Below are positions 29,913-39,295 of a DNA stretch of 64,000 nt, in pieces. The stretch lies in NCBI RefSeq assembly GCF_030382115.1, contig NZ_JAUDRJ010000003.1, positions 5,579,740-5,643,739 of the forward strand, given 5' to 3'. The notes under the pieces are model-generated. The model ran no database searches and was not told the origin of the DNA. It saw only the letters and a list, made by a program, of their open reading frames with translations. Within the stretch, counting starts at the first letter, position 1; each line of letters opens with the position of its first letter. The translations under genes and the position numbers were made by a program. This stretch comes from Nostoc sp. GT001 (lineage in GTDB: Bacteria > Cyanobacteriota > Cyanobacteriia > Cyanobacteriales > Nostocaceae).

Positions 29913-31525
29913 ACCACACTCTCTAATGCTAAAATTGAACTAGATGACCCATCAACTAAGTTTACTCGACAATGGCGTACCATTAACCCAAGCCGACGTT
30001 GATCCGAGTTCAGATTTAGTTGACTAGGTTGAAAGCTAGGCGATATTTGCACTGTTACCACTTCACCTGTAGGCAAAAGTGGCCAAATAACTTTCTGTGA
30101 TTCGCCCCGAAGGCAATTGTAAGAAGCTTTTCTCTGTTTAGTACGTAATTTTATCGTGGCTTTAGAGGTTGGATAAAATTCAGGAGTTTCAAACAAAATC
30201 TCTAGAGTTCGCCCTGACAAACCTGGCTCTATGGAAATATGAAACTCAGGTTCTGACCAACCATCATCATAAATGCCAGAAATCATTGTTTGAACTAATG
30301 TCTTTTGATTTAAAGCCTCTTTTTGAAAGATACTTAGATATTGGTAAGCCATTTCCTTACCATCAAATAACTCTAATCTTTGAAACCCTTTTTTTACCAG
30401 TTGTTCAACTAATAATTGATTACCGCTAATCTTTGCCAAACATGATGCTATCTCATCTGGTTTTCGAGGATCGAAATAGATAACGGCATCTCCTCCAACT
30501 TCTGGTAAGCTAGCAGCATTACTAGATAATACTGGCTTACCAAATTTCATTGCCTCTAAAGTTGGAATCCCAAATCCTTCATATAGTGAAGGGAAAATTA
30601 AACATTGGCATCCTTGCCAAACCGCTGTTAATGCCTCTTGATTTAAAAATCCTAAAAATAGGATATTGTCACTCAAACCCATAAGGTCTACTGCTTCCTT
30701 TAAGTGCTTTTCTTCATGTTCTAATGCACCTGTAAAAACTAAATCTAAAAATGAATTTGGAAACTGTTTTTTATATATTCCATAGGCTGTTAACAGGATA
30801 CGATGGTTTTTATGTGGCCAATAGTTAGCAGGATAAAATGCATATTTTCGTCCTGCTAGACCTATACTGCTGAGATGCTCTATCACAGTGCTTTCATTTA
30901 ATTCAACTAGGCGTTCATGAATAGAAATTGGTATAACAGCAAGTTTATCAGGGGGTGTTTTAAAATGCTTGATAAATGATTGGCGTGTAAAATCTGAAAT
31001 ACAAATGATTTTTTGAGACTTATTAAGAAGCTCAACTATAAATTTTGTTCGATGTTGCTGTTCTTGAGTAGTAAAGAAAAATTGATAGTCTAAATGCTGT
31101 AAATCATAAGCAATAGCTACTAACGGAATATCTTTGTCAGCATATGTTGGTGCAGAGAAAGGACAGAATAGTAAATTAATCTTATTTTCTTTCAGTAAGG
31201 AGCTAGAGCCTATAAAATCATTTAACTTAAAGTTGATTTTATTAACTATTTTTTTTACAAGTCTAGAGAAAAGCCCCAAATTACTTTTTTTTGGTGTATC
31301 AATTAAATCAGGAACTAATAGTCGCTCCATCCTGTTAGTCTCGTATTGGGCTAATTCTAAATGATTCCAAGGAGCTGTAAGGAGTAAGAAATAATGATGA
31401 GGTGCTAATTCTTGAAATTGCTTTAGTAGGGTCAATACTAAAACTTTAGCGCCTCCATTTTCACCACCAGGTCGTAGAGGAGTTAAATCTATAGCAATTC
31501 TTAGAGATGGTTGTAATTCGCTCAT
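29909..31525 (-). CDS. GT4-family glycosyltransferase with C-terminal extension
   Basis: The 538-aa protein begins with a GT-B enzyme (RPGGENGGAKVLVL acceptor loop, KYAFYPANYWPHKNHRIL, E(x7)E in PSLYEGFGIPTLEAMKFGKPV). About 130 extra residues follow (from about 410) with a beta-rich look (GRTLEILFETPEFYPTSKAT, EVVTVQISPSFQPSQL). A similar beta-rich tail ends the large methyltransferase protein upstream. The tail may bind glycan, but this is inference. The stop overlaps the GT2 start by 4 nt. Confidence 0.82.
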   Translation of the reverse strand: MSELQPSLRIAIDLTPLRPGGENGGAKVLVLTLLKQFQELAPHHYFLLLTAPWNHLELAQYETNRMERLLVPDLIDTPKKSNLGLFSRLVKKIVNKINFKLNDFIGSSSLLKENKINLLFCPFSAPTYADKDIPLVAIAYDLQHLDYQFFFTTQEQQHRTKFIVELLNKSQKIICISDFTRQSFIKHFKTPPDKLAVIPISIHERLVELNESTVIEHLSSIGLAGRKYAFYPANYWPHKNHRILLTAYGIYKKQFPNSFLDLVFTGALEHEEKHLKEAVDLMGLSDNILFLGFLNQEALTAVWQGCQCLIFPSLYEGFGIPTLEAMKFGKPVLSSNAASLPEVGGDAVIYFDPRKPDEIASCLAKISGNQLLVEQLVKKGFQRLELFDGKEMAYQYLSIFQKEALNQKTLVQTMISGIYDDGWSEPEFHISIEPGLSGRTLEILFETPEFYPTSKATIKLRTKQRKASYNCLRGESQKVIWPLLPTGEVVTVQISPSFQPSQLNLNSDQRRLGLMVRHCRVNLVDGSSSSILALESVV

Positions 31526-31554
31526 ATGGTAATTAATACATTCAATTTTTGAGT

Positions 31555-33270
31555 CTATAATTTGTATCCTACAACTGCATAATCTTGCGCTCCGTAAAAG
31601 TAATCATTAAATCGTTCAGCTACCTCAGAACCACTGAGCTTATAAGTTTCTGGGTAAGGGTGAAGATTGAGAATTTTTACTTGGTGTAGACCTTGCGTTT
31701 CCAGAATAAATTTAATCATGGAGCTTGGCAAAGGATTATGATGCGTGGGATCGAAATAAAAATTACAACTACCAACTAATACATTTTGAGGATTAGGTGT
31801 TTCAAAAATGGCTAATCCACCAGGCTTAAGTACCCTGACTACTTCAGTGAAAAATTTCATTAACTTTGGAAAAGTTAGATGCTCAATAATATGAAAACCT
31901 GTTATCATTCCTAAGCTACTATCTGGTAAAGATTGTACATAAACCATTACATCCGCTTCTATCACCTCAAATCCCCTGGAGCGGGATTGTTCTACCATTA
32001 CTTTGTTGATATCCAGACCTCTGGCTGTATATCCAGATTCCTGTAGCAACTCCAGCCATTCACCACGCCCACAACCTACATCTAAAATTGGTGATTCATA
32101 TGTGCCTATCTTTGCTTCCTCAATCAATGGCAAATAAACTTTTAATCTGTCTAATATTTCTTCTCGACTACCTCGAAACTGCTCTTCAAATGCAGCATAA
32201 AAGGCATCTAAAAAGTGCATATCTTCATTTACAAAGGTTTCTAACTCCTTTTGAGTAAAAGGTTCTGGTAAACGTTTTCTTGCATCTTCCAAAAACACTG
32301 TTATTAAACGTTTTTGCTGCATTAAGTCATTTTTGAGGTAACTATCGTTTCTGATGTAATGCTCATTGATTTCTTGAATACGAGCATTTGCTGTATTTAT
32401 ACGATTATCTGTTGTAATTAATTGATCGCCCATTCTTTCAATACGAGCATCTACAATATTTTTATGCTCATCTATTTCTTGTACTAGACGATTCAGAGTA
32501 TCCAAACGTTCTTGAACGCCAGTTAACCAGTTGGTAATTAAAGTATGAATAGCATTTAAGCTGTCATCTATTCCTTGGATACTGTTATCCAGAGTAACTA
32601 AGCGCTCATCCAACCCTTGAAAGCGATTCTCTACAGCAATCAAGCGCCTATCTAATTGTTGGATGCTGTTATCCAGAGTAACTAAGCGCTCATCCAACTC
32701 TGGAAAGCGATTATCCATAGCAATCAGGCGCTCATCCAACTCTGGAAAGCGATTATCCATAGCAACCAGTCGCTCATCTAGCCCTTGGATGCTGTTATTC
32801 ATAGCAACCAGGCGCTCATCCAATCCTGGAAAGCGATTATCCATAGCAATCAGGCGCTCATCTAGCCCTTGGATGTTGTTATCCACTTGCGTTTTTAAAG
32901 TCGCAATGTGTTCCACCATCTGGTGATTAAGTGCTACAGACTCTTTTAGGGAATTAATTATACTAAAATTGATTTCTCGTTGATCTTTAAAGATAAAATT
33001 CATGATTTTTAGAATAAGTTTTTGCAACTTACCACTTAAATTCAAAGGAAAAAGATTAAGTTTATCTGGCCACTTTGTACGGGCACTTGAACGAGATTCT
33101 GCATTTTCAATAAAAGTTTCAATATAACTAATACTTAACTTCAAGTTTGATGTGTCTAGATTAGATTGTGAATCTCCTAACTGAGAATGAGCTTGGTTTT
33201 TGCTAATCTGCTCAACATTTTTATGTATTAATTCATCAATATTAGTTTCAGGATAATTGGATTCAATCAT
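31555..33270 (-). CDS. Methyltransferase with long heptad/14-mer coiled coil
   Basis: The 571-aa protein has an N-terminal tail, a coiled coil of about 150 residues built from near-identical 14-residue units (LDERLVAMDNRFPE type), further helices, and then a class I methyltransferase (PILDVGCGRGEWLELLQE, GLDINKVMVEQS, GMITGFHIIEHL, LKPGGLAIFETPNPQN). It ends with ..YDYAVVGYKL-like sequence typical of O-antigen terminal methyltransferases. The design recalls WbdD, where a coiled coil acts as a ruler for O-antigen length and methylation caps the chain. Here the coil precedes the enzyme. The neighbouring ATPase has a glycan-recognition-type extension, as expected for capped chains. Confidence 0.85.
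   Translation of the reverse strand: MIESNYPETNIDELIHKNVEQISKNQAHSQLGDSQSNLDTSNLKLSISYIETFIENAESRSSARTKWPDKLNLFPLNLSGKLQKLILKIMNFIFKDQREINFSIINSLKESVALNHQMVEHIATLKTQVDNNIQGLDERLIAMDNRFPGLDERLVAMNNSIQGLDERLVAMDNRFPELDERLIAMDNRFPELDERLVTLDNSIQQLDRRLIAVENRFQGLDERLVTLDNSIQGIDDSLNAIHTLITNWLTGVQERLDTLNRLVQEIDEHKNIVDARIERMGDQLITTDNRINTANARIQEINEHYIRNDSYLKNDLMQQKRLITVFLEDARKRLPEPFTQKELETFVNEDMHFLDAFYAAFEEQFRGSREEILDRLKVYLPLIEEAKIGTYESPILDVGCGRGEWLELLQESGYTARGLDINKVMVEQSRSRGFEVIEADVMVYVQSLPDSSLGMITGFHIIEHLTFPKLMKFFTEVVRVLKPGGLAIFETPNPQNVLVGSCNFYFDPTHHNPLPSSMIKFILETQGLHQVKILNLHPYPETYKLSGSEVAERFNDYFYGAQDYAVVGYKL
32561..32890. repeat. 42-bp in-frame tandem repeat (8 units)
   Basis: Units of 42 bp, consensus cgctcatccaactctggaaa plus 22 more bases, encode the 14-residue coiled-coil period of the methyltransferase. 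Several adjacent units differ by only one or two bases, so unit number could change by recombination without breaking the frame. Confidence 0.9.
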
Positions 33271-33349
33271 TTATTTATTACTTAACCTCAATTATTTCTT
33301 GATATGATGATATGATTTTAATTTCTAGATTAGATATGGTATTTAATGC

Positions 33350-35188
33350 TTATATCACCCTGATTCCAATGTCCTCCATTAAATAAGTTGGCGCTAAATC
33401 AAACCAGCGTACACCTTCCTGTACCAATGTCACTCTCAGGATATAGCTACCTTTTTGTGCTAACGATCTCAGTTTAATTTTATACGTTTCTTTGGGTACT
33501 TTATTATTGAATAAATGTTTCAACACTATATCTTCAGAGCTATTTAATGGGGGAAATATCTTTGTTCGTTGTCCCTCAAAAACAATGTAATCGGTAGCTT
33601 CTTCATTCATCCAATGATACGAAATGTGAAGTGGATGAGAACCATAACTATTAAGAGTAAATTCGCTAGAGTTTTCAATTTCTAATTTAATTTCAAATTC
33701 ACTATCTGCATTTACTAGTTTTTGATGATCTTTCACAAATATCTTGATTTTTCCAGCAGAGATGGGTGGGATAGGGAACATTTGTAAGCTATTCTTGAGA
33801 TGTTCCCGATTTATGGGTCGATGAGAAGCAACTACAAATAGACTAGTTGCTGCACCTATTTCTCTTGTAGAAAACTTTTTTACTAAACTTCCACCTGGAT
33901 TCTGGGTATCACCAAACCATAAACATACATGGTTAAAGTGTTTGCTTAATTGCTTTTTCAAAATCCTTGGCGATTGTTCATTAATATGCATTAGTAGCTC
34001 ATATCTTGAGCGGGGCTGTGGTGGTAGGTAGGCACCAACAGAAGCAGCAATTTTCCTTTTACGTGGATATTCATATTTGTAATACCAAAGATTTGGAAAA
34101 GTATGCACAACAAATAATCCGTCTTGTTTAAGACTGTGCGCGACTTGCTGATAAAGCACATCTAGTTCTTCAAAAGCTAAGTGTTCAATCACGTCAGAAG
34201 CTAGTGCTAGATCATACTTATCTGGCAGTTGTACATTGCAGACATGATCGCAGATGAATTCTACGTTGGCTGCTAACTCAGCTTCTCCATTAAAACAATT
34301 TTTTGCTAGTTCAATGGCATTTGGTGAATAGTCAATAGATGTAACCGCAAAACCTTGACGAGCAAAATAATAACTAAGTTCACCTCGTCCAGAACCAATG
34401 TCAAGTACTCGTCCTGATGCTTTCAAACTAGCGATCGCTGCTACAGATTGCAATCTTGGATCTTCTAACTTCTTCCCTTGATTTTGTTTATAAGTATCAA
34501 ATCCGCTACAGTCTTGAGTATAGTAGTGACTAGTATAACTTTGACGAATGTCTAGACTAGAATTAGTATTGTGGTAGTGTTCTTCAAGCTCACTTAAATA
34601 ATTATTAGAAACTTTTATTAATAACTCTCCGGCATAACCTGGTATTACACCATACCAATCGAGCAAATCAGCATATCTAAATAAGAAATCACTAACTGCC
34701 ATAAAGTTCTGCTGTGTCCACATGTATCCATCTACCAACACGTAGCGGGATTGCTTAATAGCAAGTTCTAAATCATGAAAGGAACCGTCTCCATTTTGTT
34801 GCCCATCAACATGAATGAGATCGTAGACATTACCAGGCAAGCGTTTCATTACCTGTGTATCAGCAATAATAAATTCAGTATTAAACTGCTTAGTAATTTC
34901 TTTTGCCCAATTAATTGCACCTTTGACACCACCAAAATCATTGGTATCTAAGTCAATACCAGTATATTTAGCATTAGGGTATCCGTGTAGGAAAGCTGCG
35001 GCAGAATAACCAAAACGTACTCCTATTTCTAGGATATTAAGAGGTTTTAATTCATGAGCGATCGCAGATTTGAGTTTGTAATAATCAATCCACTCATCAA
35101 AAAGATGTAACAAGGGATCTTCTGGATTAGTAGTTTTTCTAAAGTCATATTCTGTCTGTTTTGCCTGTTTAATTATAGAGTCAAACAT
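33350..35188 (-). CDS. Double methyltransferase-domain protein of the glycan cluster
   Basis: The 612-aa protein holds two Rossmann methyltransferase-like domains. The first (about 45-200) reads LNILEIGVRFGYSAAAFLHG, TGIDLDTNDF and DLIHVDGQQNG, like the cephalosporin-hydroxylase or macrocin O-methyltransferase class. The second (about 265-420) reads RVLDIGSGRGELSYYFARQG, TSIDYSPNAIEL and LALASDVIEHL. A beta-sandwich-like C terminus follows (about 470-612, FEIKLEIENSSEFTL..GSYILRVTLVQEGVRWFDL) and resembles Wzt-type sugar-binding tails. The protein may make two modifications at the glycan end. Its start overlaps the ATPase stop by 8 nt. Confidence 0.82.
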   Translation of the reverse strand: MFDSIIKQAKQTEYDFRKTTNPEDPLLHLFDEWIDYYKLKSAIAHELKPLNILEIGVRFGYSAAAFLHGYPNAKYTGIDLDTNDFGGVKGAINWAKEITKQFNTEFIIADTQVMKRLPGNVYDLIHVDGQQNGDGSFHDLELAIKQSRYVLVDGYMWTQQNFMAVSDFLFRYADLLDWYGVIPGYAGELLIKVSNNYLSELEEHYHNTNSSLDIRQSYTSHYYTQDCSGFDTYKQNQGKKLEDPRLQSVAAIASLKASGRVLDIGSGRGELSYYFARQGFAVTSIDYSPNAIELAKNCFNGEAELAANVEFICDHVCNVQLPDKYDLALASDVIEHLAFEELDVLYQQVAHSLKQDGLFVVHTFPNLWYYKYEYPRKRKIAASVGAYLPPQPRSRYELLMHINEQSPRILKKQLSKHFNHVCLWFGDTQNPGGSLVKKFSTREIGAATSLFVVASHRPINREHLKNSLQMFPIPPISAGKIKIFVKDHQKLVNADSEFEIKLEIENSSEFTLNSYGSHPLHISYHWMNEEATDYIVFEGQRTKIFPPLNSSEDIVLKHLFNNKVPKETYKIKLRSLAQKGSYILRVTLVQEGVRWFDLAPTYLMEDIGIRVI

Positions 35189-36494
35189 AAGTATATTTAT
35201 GAATAGAAATAGAAGGAGAAAGATTTACTATACCTGACCACAGTATTGAGTCTTTGTTTCTTAAAACTTTTAATGCGGCGACATTATGAGCATAAACTAA
35301 TGTTCTCTGGAATAAACTTTCCCCAATTGCACTATCAGCTACGCCAAATGTAATTGTATATTCACCCTCCATCAAAGGCACTTTAAACTTAAAGCAAATC
35401 TCCAGTAAAGTACCGCTCTCTACTCGACCTATTTTTTTTCCCATACATAGAGTATTTGTTTCAAAAATTACCTCACCTGTTCTTTCCCGTATTTTAAAAC
35501 CAATATGGGGATCTTCAAAATATTGGGAAAATAAAACTCCTACGGAAATCTGTAATAACTGCTCACTAATTACAACTTTTATTTCTTGATCTGTTTCATC
35601 TAAAAATCTAACAAATTCTATGCTTACTTCTGGCGCATTAATTACTACTTCTTGTACTGATTCTGAGGTTATATCTAAAAATTCTTTATTTTCCTCTGAA
35701 GTAACATAATTAGAATCTGGAAGCATTTGAATTTCTACTAATTCTGATTGTATATCTTTTTTTTGTAACAGCTTGGCTTCATATAAATCAATTACTTGCC
35801 TTGGTTTAGCATCCAACACTAAATTTCCTGCTTCCATAAATAAAGCTCTGTTACAGATTTTATGTACAACAGCTGAATCATGGGAAACAAATAAAAGTGT
35901 TGTTCCCATACGTGTTAGATTTCTAATCCGCTCAAAACATTTCTGCTGAAAGTAAATATCTCCAACTGCTAGTGCTTCATCTACAATTAGAATGTCAGGA
36001 TCAACACTTACTGCAACTGCAAATGCTAATCTCACGAACATACCACTTGAATAAGTTTTAACAGGCTGCTCAATAAAATCTCCGATATCAGCAAATTCGA
36101 CTATCTCATTGTATTTGGCTTCAATTTCTTCACGACTTAACCCTAAAATTTGTCCATTGAAAAATACATTTTGTCTTCCAGTAAATTCAGGATTAAATCC
36201 GCTACCTAGTTCTAGTAAAGCTGAAACTCTGCCGTGAAGCCAGACATCTCCTGTAGTTGGTGTCAAGGTTCTAGCAATGATTTGTAGTAATGTACTTTTC
36301 CCAGAACCATTTTGACCAATAATTCCTAATTTCTCTCCTTTAGTAATTTCTAAGTTAATATCCCGCAATGCCCAAAATTCTTGAGCGTGGCTCTTACCAG
36401 GTAGTAAAGTTTCTTTGAGCCTATCTACCGGACGAGCATAACGCTTGTAGCACTTTGAGATATTCTTCAGTGAAATTACAATCTCCTCACCCAT
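35181..36494 (-). CDS. wzt: Polysaccharide ABC exporter ATPase with C-terminal recognition domain
   Basis: The 437-aa protein has an N-terminal ATPase (Walker A GQNGSGKST, signature YSSGMFVRLAFA, Walker B PDILIVDEALAVGD, H-loop FVSHDSA) of the TagH/Wzt type. A C-terminal beta-sandwich follows (about 290-430, VSIEFVRFLDETDQEIKVV..MEGEYTITFGVADS). In E. coli O9a this domain binds the methyl- or phosphate-capped end of the O-antigen. It pairs with the permease encoded just upstream and with the methyltransferases downstream. Confidence 0.9.
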   Translation of the reverse strand: MGEEIVISLKNISKCYKRYARPVDRLKETLLPGKSHAQEFWALRDINLEITKGEKLGIIGQNGSGKSTLLQIIARTLTPTTGDVWLHGRVSALLELGSGFNPEFTGRQNVFFNGQILGLSREEIEAKYNEIVEFADIGDFIEQPVKTYSSGMFVRLAFAVAVSVDPDILIVDEALAVGDIYFQQKCFERIRNLTRMGTTLLFVSHDSAVVHKICNRALFMEAGNLVLDAKPRQVIDLYEAKLLQKKDIQSELVEIQMLPDSNYVTSEENKEFLDITSESVQEVVINAPEVSIEFVRFLDETDQEIKVVISEQLLQISVGVLFSQYFEDPHIGFKIRERTGEVIFETNTLCMGKKIGRVESGTLLEICFKFKVPLMEGEYTITFGVADSAIGESLFQRTLVYAHNVAALKVLRNKDSILWSGIVNLSPSISIHKYTYV

Positions 36495-36664
36495 AACACT
36501 GCATACTTAAACTAATAATGAATTTCACACGGTACAAATTTATCAATTAAAAATTAATTACTTCATTATAATTTTTGCTTGTTGTTGAATTATATCGCTA
36601 TCTACATATACAGTTAACGTTAGCATTTGCTTGTTTTAAAAGCGGCTAACTAATGAAGCCTTGA

Positions 36665-37525
36665 CTACAACACGTCGGCAAAAGCTGGACGCAAATGCTT
36701 GTATACTGTAAAACCACAACAAAATATAATTGTTGCTATGACACAAGCAACTCCCCATTCACCCCAGTGCTTTACTTCTCCAACTAAAACTATGTCACGA
36801 TAAACCTCTGCGATCGCTGCCATTGGATTTAACCAGAATACCAAACTCCGCCATTCCTCTGGAACTGCTGATACTGGATAGACAAGCGGTGTTGCATAAA
36901 ACCAAATATTTAAAATTACTCCTAAAGTCTGCGGGATATCTCGCAAAAATACAGTTAGTCCGGCTGTTAAATAGCCCAACCCTGCTGTTAGCAATAACTG
37001 TGTTAACCAGATCAAGGGTAATAGCGCCAAGCTAGTATGTAAAGTATGAGCATTGATCGCCACGAAAAAAATCAATGCCATTAAACCAAAGGAACTCTCA
37101 ATGAATGTTGACAAAATTGGCACTAGGGGTAATAAAGTTAAAGGAAATACCACCTTCTTGACTAAATTTGGTTGTCCTAGTACCGAATTAGCGGACTGCA
37201 TTAGACCACCACTAAAAGCAATCCAAGGAAGTAAGCCTGCAAATAGCCACAAACCAAAGGTGAAATCATTTGCTGGTAAACCCTTGAGAGTAGTCAGCTT
37301 CACCTTCAACACAGTGGAAAATACATAAGTATAAATCAGTAACTGCGATAGCTGATTTAGCAAAGGCCACAAGTTACCTAAAATAGAACCCTTGTAACGC
37401 GCTTCTAAATCCCGGCGTACTAGAGTTCTCAGTAAGTCGAACTTCATCCACATCTGTTCATCTATGGGCAAGATTCGTCTCAATCTCCCTACATTACGTA
37501 CAACTCCCCGCATTGTCGGCAACAA
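36665..37525 (-). CDS. wzm: Polysaccharide ABC exporter permease
   Basis: The 286-aa ABC-2 type permease has about six membrane helices and a typical N-terminal amphipathic start (DLLRTLVRRDLEARYKGSILG..). NIWFYATPLVYPVSAVPEEW and a C-terminal HLRPAFADVL complete the Wzm/TagG pattern. It is the first gene of the minus-strand cluster. A 170-bp spacer separates it from its ATPase. Confidence 0.9.
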   Translation of the reverse strand: MLPTMRGVVRNVGRLRRILPIDEQMWMKFDLLRTLVRRDLEARYKGSILGNLWPLLNQLSQLLIYTYVFSTVLKVKLTTLKGLPANDFTFGLWLFAGLLPWIAFSGGLMQSANSVLGQPNLVKKVVFPLTLLPLVPILSTFIESSFGLMALIFFVAINAHTLHTSLALLPLIWLTQLLLTAGLGYLTAGLTVFLRDIPQTLGVILNIWFYATPLVYPVSAVPEEWRSLVFWLNPMAAIAEVYRDIVLVGEVKHWGEWGVACVIATIIFCCGFTVYKHLRPAFADVL

Positions 37526-37892
37526 TTTCTGCTTCCTCGCTTACTACTCACTATCCGCTCATCTAATTACTCTCACTGAAGCCTATTATATTTATGAAAG
37601 TTCCTTTTTCAGGCACTTTCAAATAGAAAAAATATCCAACTACTTCTTGTGATGTGCGTATCTTACCCGCCTTTGGTTAAACGTGGGTTAGGCAGGATGC
37701 CCACCTCATAATATTGGATAATTTATTTGTTGGAAATCTCTTCAGTGCTTTTAGAATTTATCATCACTAGAAAATTGTATCCAAATTATCTTGGCGATTA
37801 TACAATAAATAGGATATTGTCAAGTATATTTTTACTACAAATATAACGTCTGTTTGTCAGGCTCCTTCTTTGTTAAGGATGCGAGTTTTTGC
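37526..37892. other. Intergenic region upstream of the glycan cluster
   Basis: These 367 bases hold no gene. They should carry the promoter of the exporter operon on the minus strand. A 'ggcaggatgcccacc' repeat at about 37691-37705 matches the dispersed copy near 18505. Confidence 0.5.
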
Positions 37893-38753
37893 TTAACTCA
37901 AGTTATCTGGATCAATTCCTTGCGATCGCAAATACTCTGCTAATCGATCAGCCCGTTGGCGTTCCTGTTCAGCCCGTTGGTGTTCCTGTTCAGCCCGTTG
38001 GCGTTCCTGTTCAGCCCGTTGGTGTTCCTGTTCAGCCCGTTGGCGTTCCTGTTCAGCCCGTTGGCGTTCCTGTTCAGCCTGTTGGCGTTCCTGTTCAGCT
38101 TGTTCTCTTCGAGTCGGCACCCAACCCGCAGAATTATACCAACGCAACCACAAACCTGTTGTCTGCTGGTAATTACCTTGCCAAAGACCCAATCCTAGCT
38201 CTAACTCTTCTAACCATAGGCGGTTCTCTGGTAAAGATATTGCTTCGTAACGAGTGCCATTGAGCTTAAAGGCACGTAAATTATTTTCATAGCGATCGTA
38301 GATAACGTAGTAAGGAACCCGTAAAATCTGTTCATATACTTCCCACTTCGTTGGGGGTCGGTTTACTTCCCGCAGTGTTTTTCCTAAGTCTTCTTGTTCT
38401 GTACCAGGTGAAAGTAATTCAACTACTAAAAATGGATCAATTCCTTCTTGCCAAATAACGTAACTTAAGCGCAGGTCTTGCTGCTGGCTAGCACTAGGTA
38501 ATCCTAAAACCATGTACCAATCAGGACGCTTGTACCACAAAGGATGGCGGGGATCGTAGTAAAGATTTAAGTCGCTAGCAAGCAAAATTTCCTCAGATGG
38601 ATAAGCAAGAGGCTGACAAGTCTCACTGAGCAAATCTGCCTGAATTCGGTGAAATTCATCTGGCAAACCTGATTCCCCCACTAATTCACTGGGTAAATCA
38701 TACATCGTAGGCATTGTTTCTTGTGGCGGACGGGGTGGATCTGTTTGATACAT
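37893..38753 (-). CDS. Uma2-family nuclease-fold protein with coiled-coil tail
   Basis: The 286-aa protein has a Uma2 (PD-(D/E)XK-like) domain at about 50-215: YYDPRHPLWYKRPDWYMVLG, LVVELLSPGTEQEDLGKTLR and YVIYDRYENNLRAFKL. Seven copies of the heptad QRAEQER/HQRAEQE follow. They are encoded by a 21-bp tandem repeat at 37949-38095 and form a charged coiled coil, ending in LAEYLRSQGIDPDNLS. Cyanobacteria carry dozens of Uma2 paralogues whose function is not known. Confidence 0.88.
   Translation of the reverse strand: MYQTDPPRPPQETMPTMYDLPSELVGESGLPDEFHRIQADLLSETCQPLAYPSEEILLASDLNLYYDPRHPLWYKRPDWYMVLGLPSASQQQDLRLSYVIWQEGIDPFLVVELLSPGTEQEDLGKTLREVNRPPTKWEVYEQILRVPYYVIYDRYENNLRAFKLNGTRYEAISLPENRLWLEELELGLGLWQGNYQQTTGLWLRWYNSAGWVPTRREQAEQERQQAEQERQRAEQERQRAEQEHQRAEQERQRAEQEHQRAEQERQRADRLAEYLRSQGIDPDNLS
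37949..38095. repeat. 21-bp tandem repeat inside the Uma2 gene
   Basis: Seven units of 21 bp (cagcccgttggcgttcctgt plus t, with g/t variation) encode the heptad coiled coil of the Uma2 protein. Units are nearly identical and so prone to copy-number change. Confidence 0.92.
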
Positions 38754-38771
38754 GATTACTACCTTTGTTGC

Positions 38772-38850
38772 TTAACTCAAGCTATCTGGATGAACCTCTA
38801 ACGATCGCAAATGTTCCACTAGCACTAATCTTTGCAATCGCACCTGTTGT
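38772..38850 (-). pseudogene. C-terminal remnant of a second Uma2 gene
   Basis: Upstream of the intact Uma2 gene, the minus strand reads QVRLQRLVLVEHLRSLEVHP.. and ends DSLS then TAA at 38772-38774. This is clearly the same C-terminal motif as the intact gene (AEYLRSQGIDPDNLS). Only about 25 codons survive. A tandem paralogue was deleted here, or the intact gene was duplicated. Confidence 0.65.
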
Positions 38851-38982
38851 TAATTTTAAGTTCTTAGGTCAGAAGGTAGGAGTTACGATTCTCTCCCTCA
38901 CTCCTCATCTCCACTGAATTTATGAGAGCAGAGTCACGGATTCCGCTACACTGAGACTTGGTTTATTGCATTGTAATCAGGC

Positions 38983-39174
38983 ATGGAAATCGGACAAAAG
39001 GTTAAAGTCTATCGTTTGCGCGATCGCGTTTCTGCCCCAGTTGTGAAAAAGCTCGGACAAGTGGGTATTATCCAAGGCTACAAAGTCACCGATGGTGGTG
39101 GTATCGGTGTAGTGCTACTGTTTGACGATAATTATTCCACTTGGTTTTTTGAAGATGAAATCAAACCTGTGTAG
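38983..39174 (+). CDS. DUF2862-type small protein
   Basis: The 63-aa protein, MEIGQKVKVYRLRDRVSAPV.., is a small all-beta (SH3-like) protein ending STWFFEDEIKPV. I recall it as DUF2862, widespread in cyanobacteria with no known role. It resembles the beta-barrel of the ferredoxin-thioredoxin reductase variable subunit in size and strand pattern, but is not that protein. It lies upstream of the NosAFP-like gene on the same strand, 121 bp apart. Confidence 0.75.
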   Translation: MEIGQKVKVYRLRDRVSAPVVKKLGQVGIIQGYKVTDGGGIGVVLLFDDNYSTWFFEDEIKPV

Positions 39175-39295
39175 TAGTTAAAGAACTCAGATCCAAGTTT
39201 TTCTTGGTATCTGAAATTTCAAGCACAGGTTGAGACTCTTTGTTGAGTGCTAAGTTGGAGTTGAAAAGATCGGCGGTGAAAATAGGAATCAACTA

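Noticed and set aside
36665..37525. Several plus-strand frames opposite the ABC permease
   Set aside because: Antisense shadows of membrane-protein codons.
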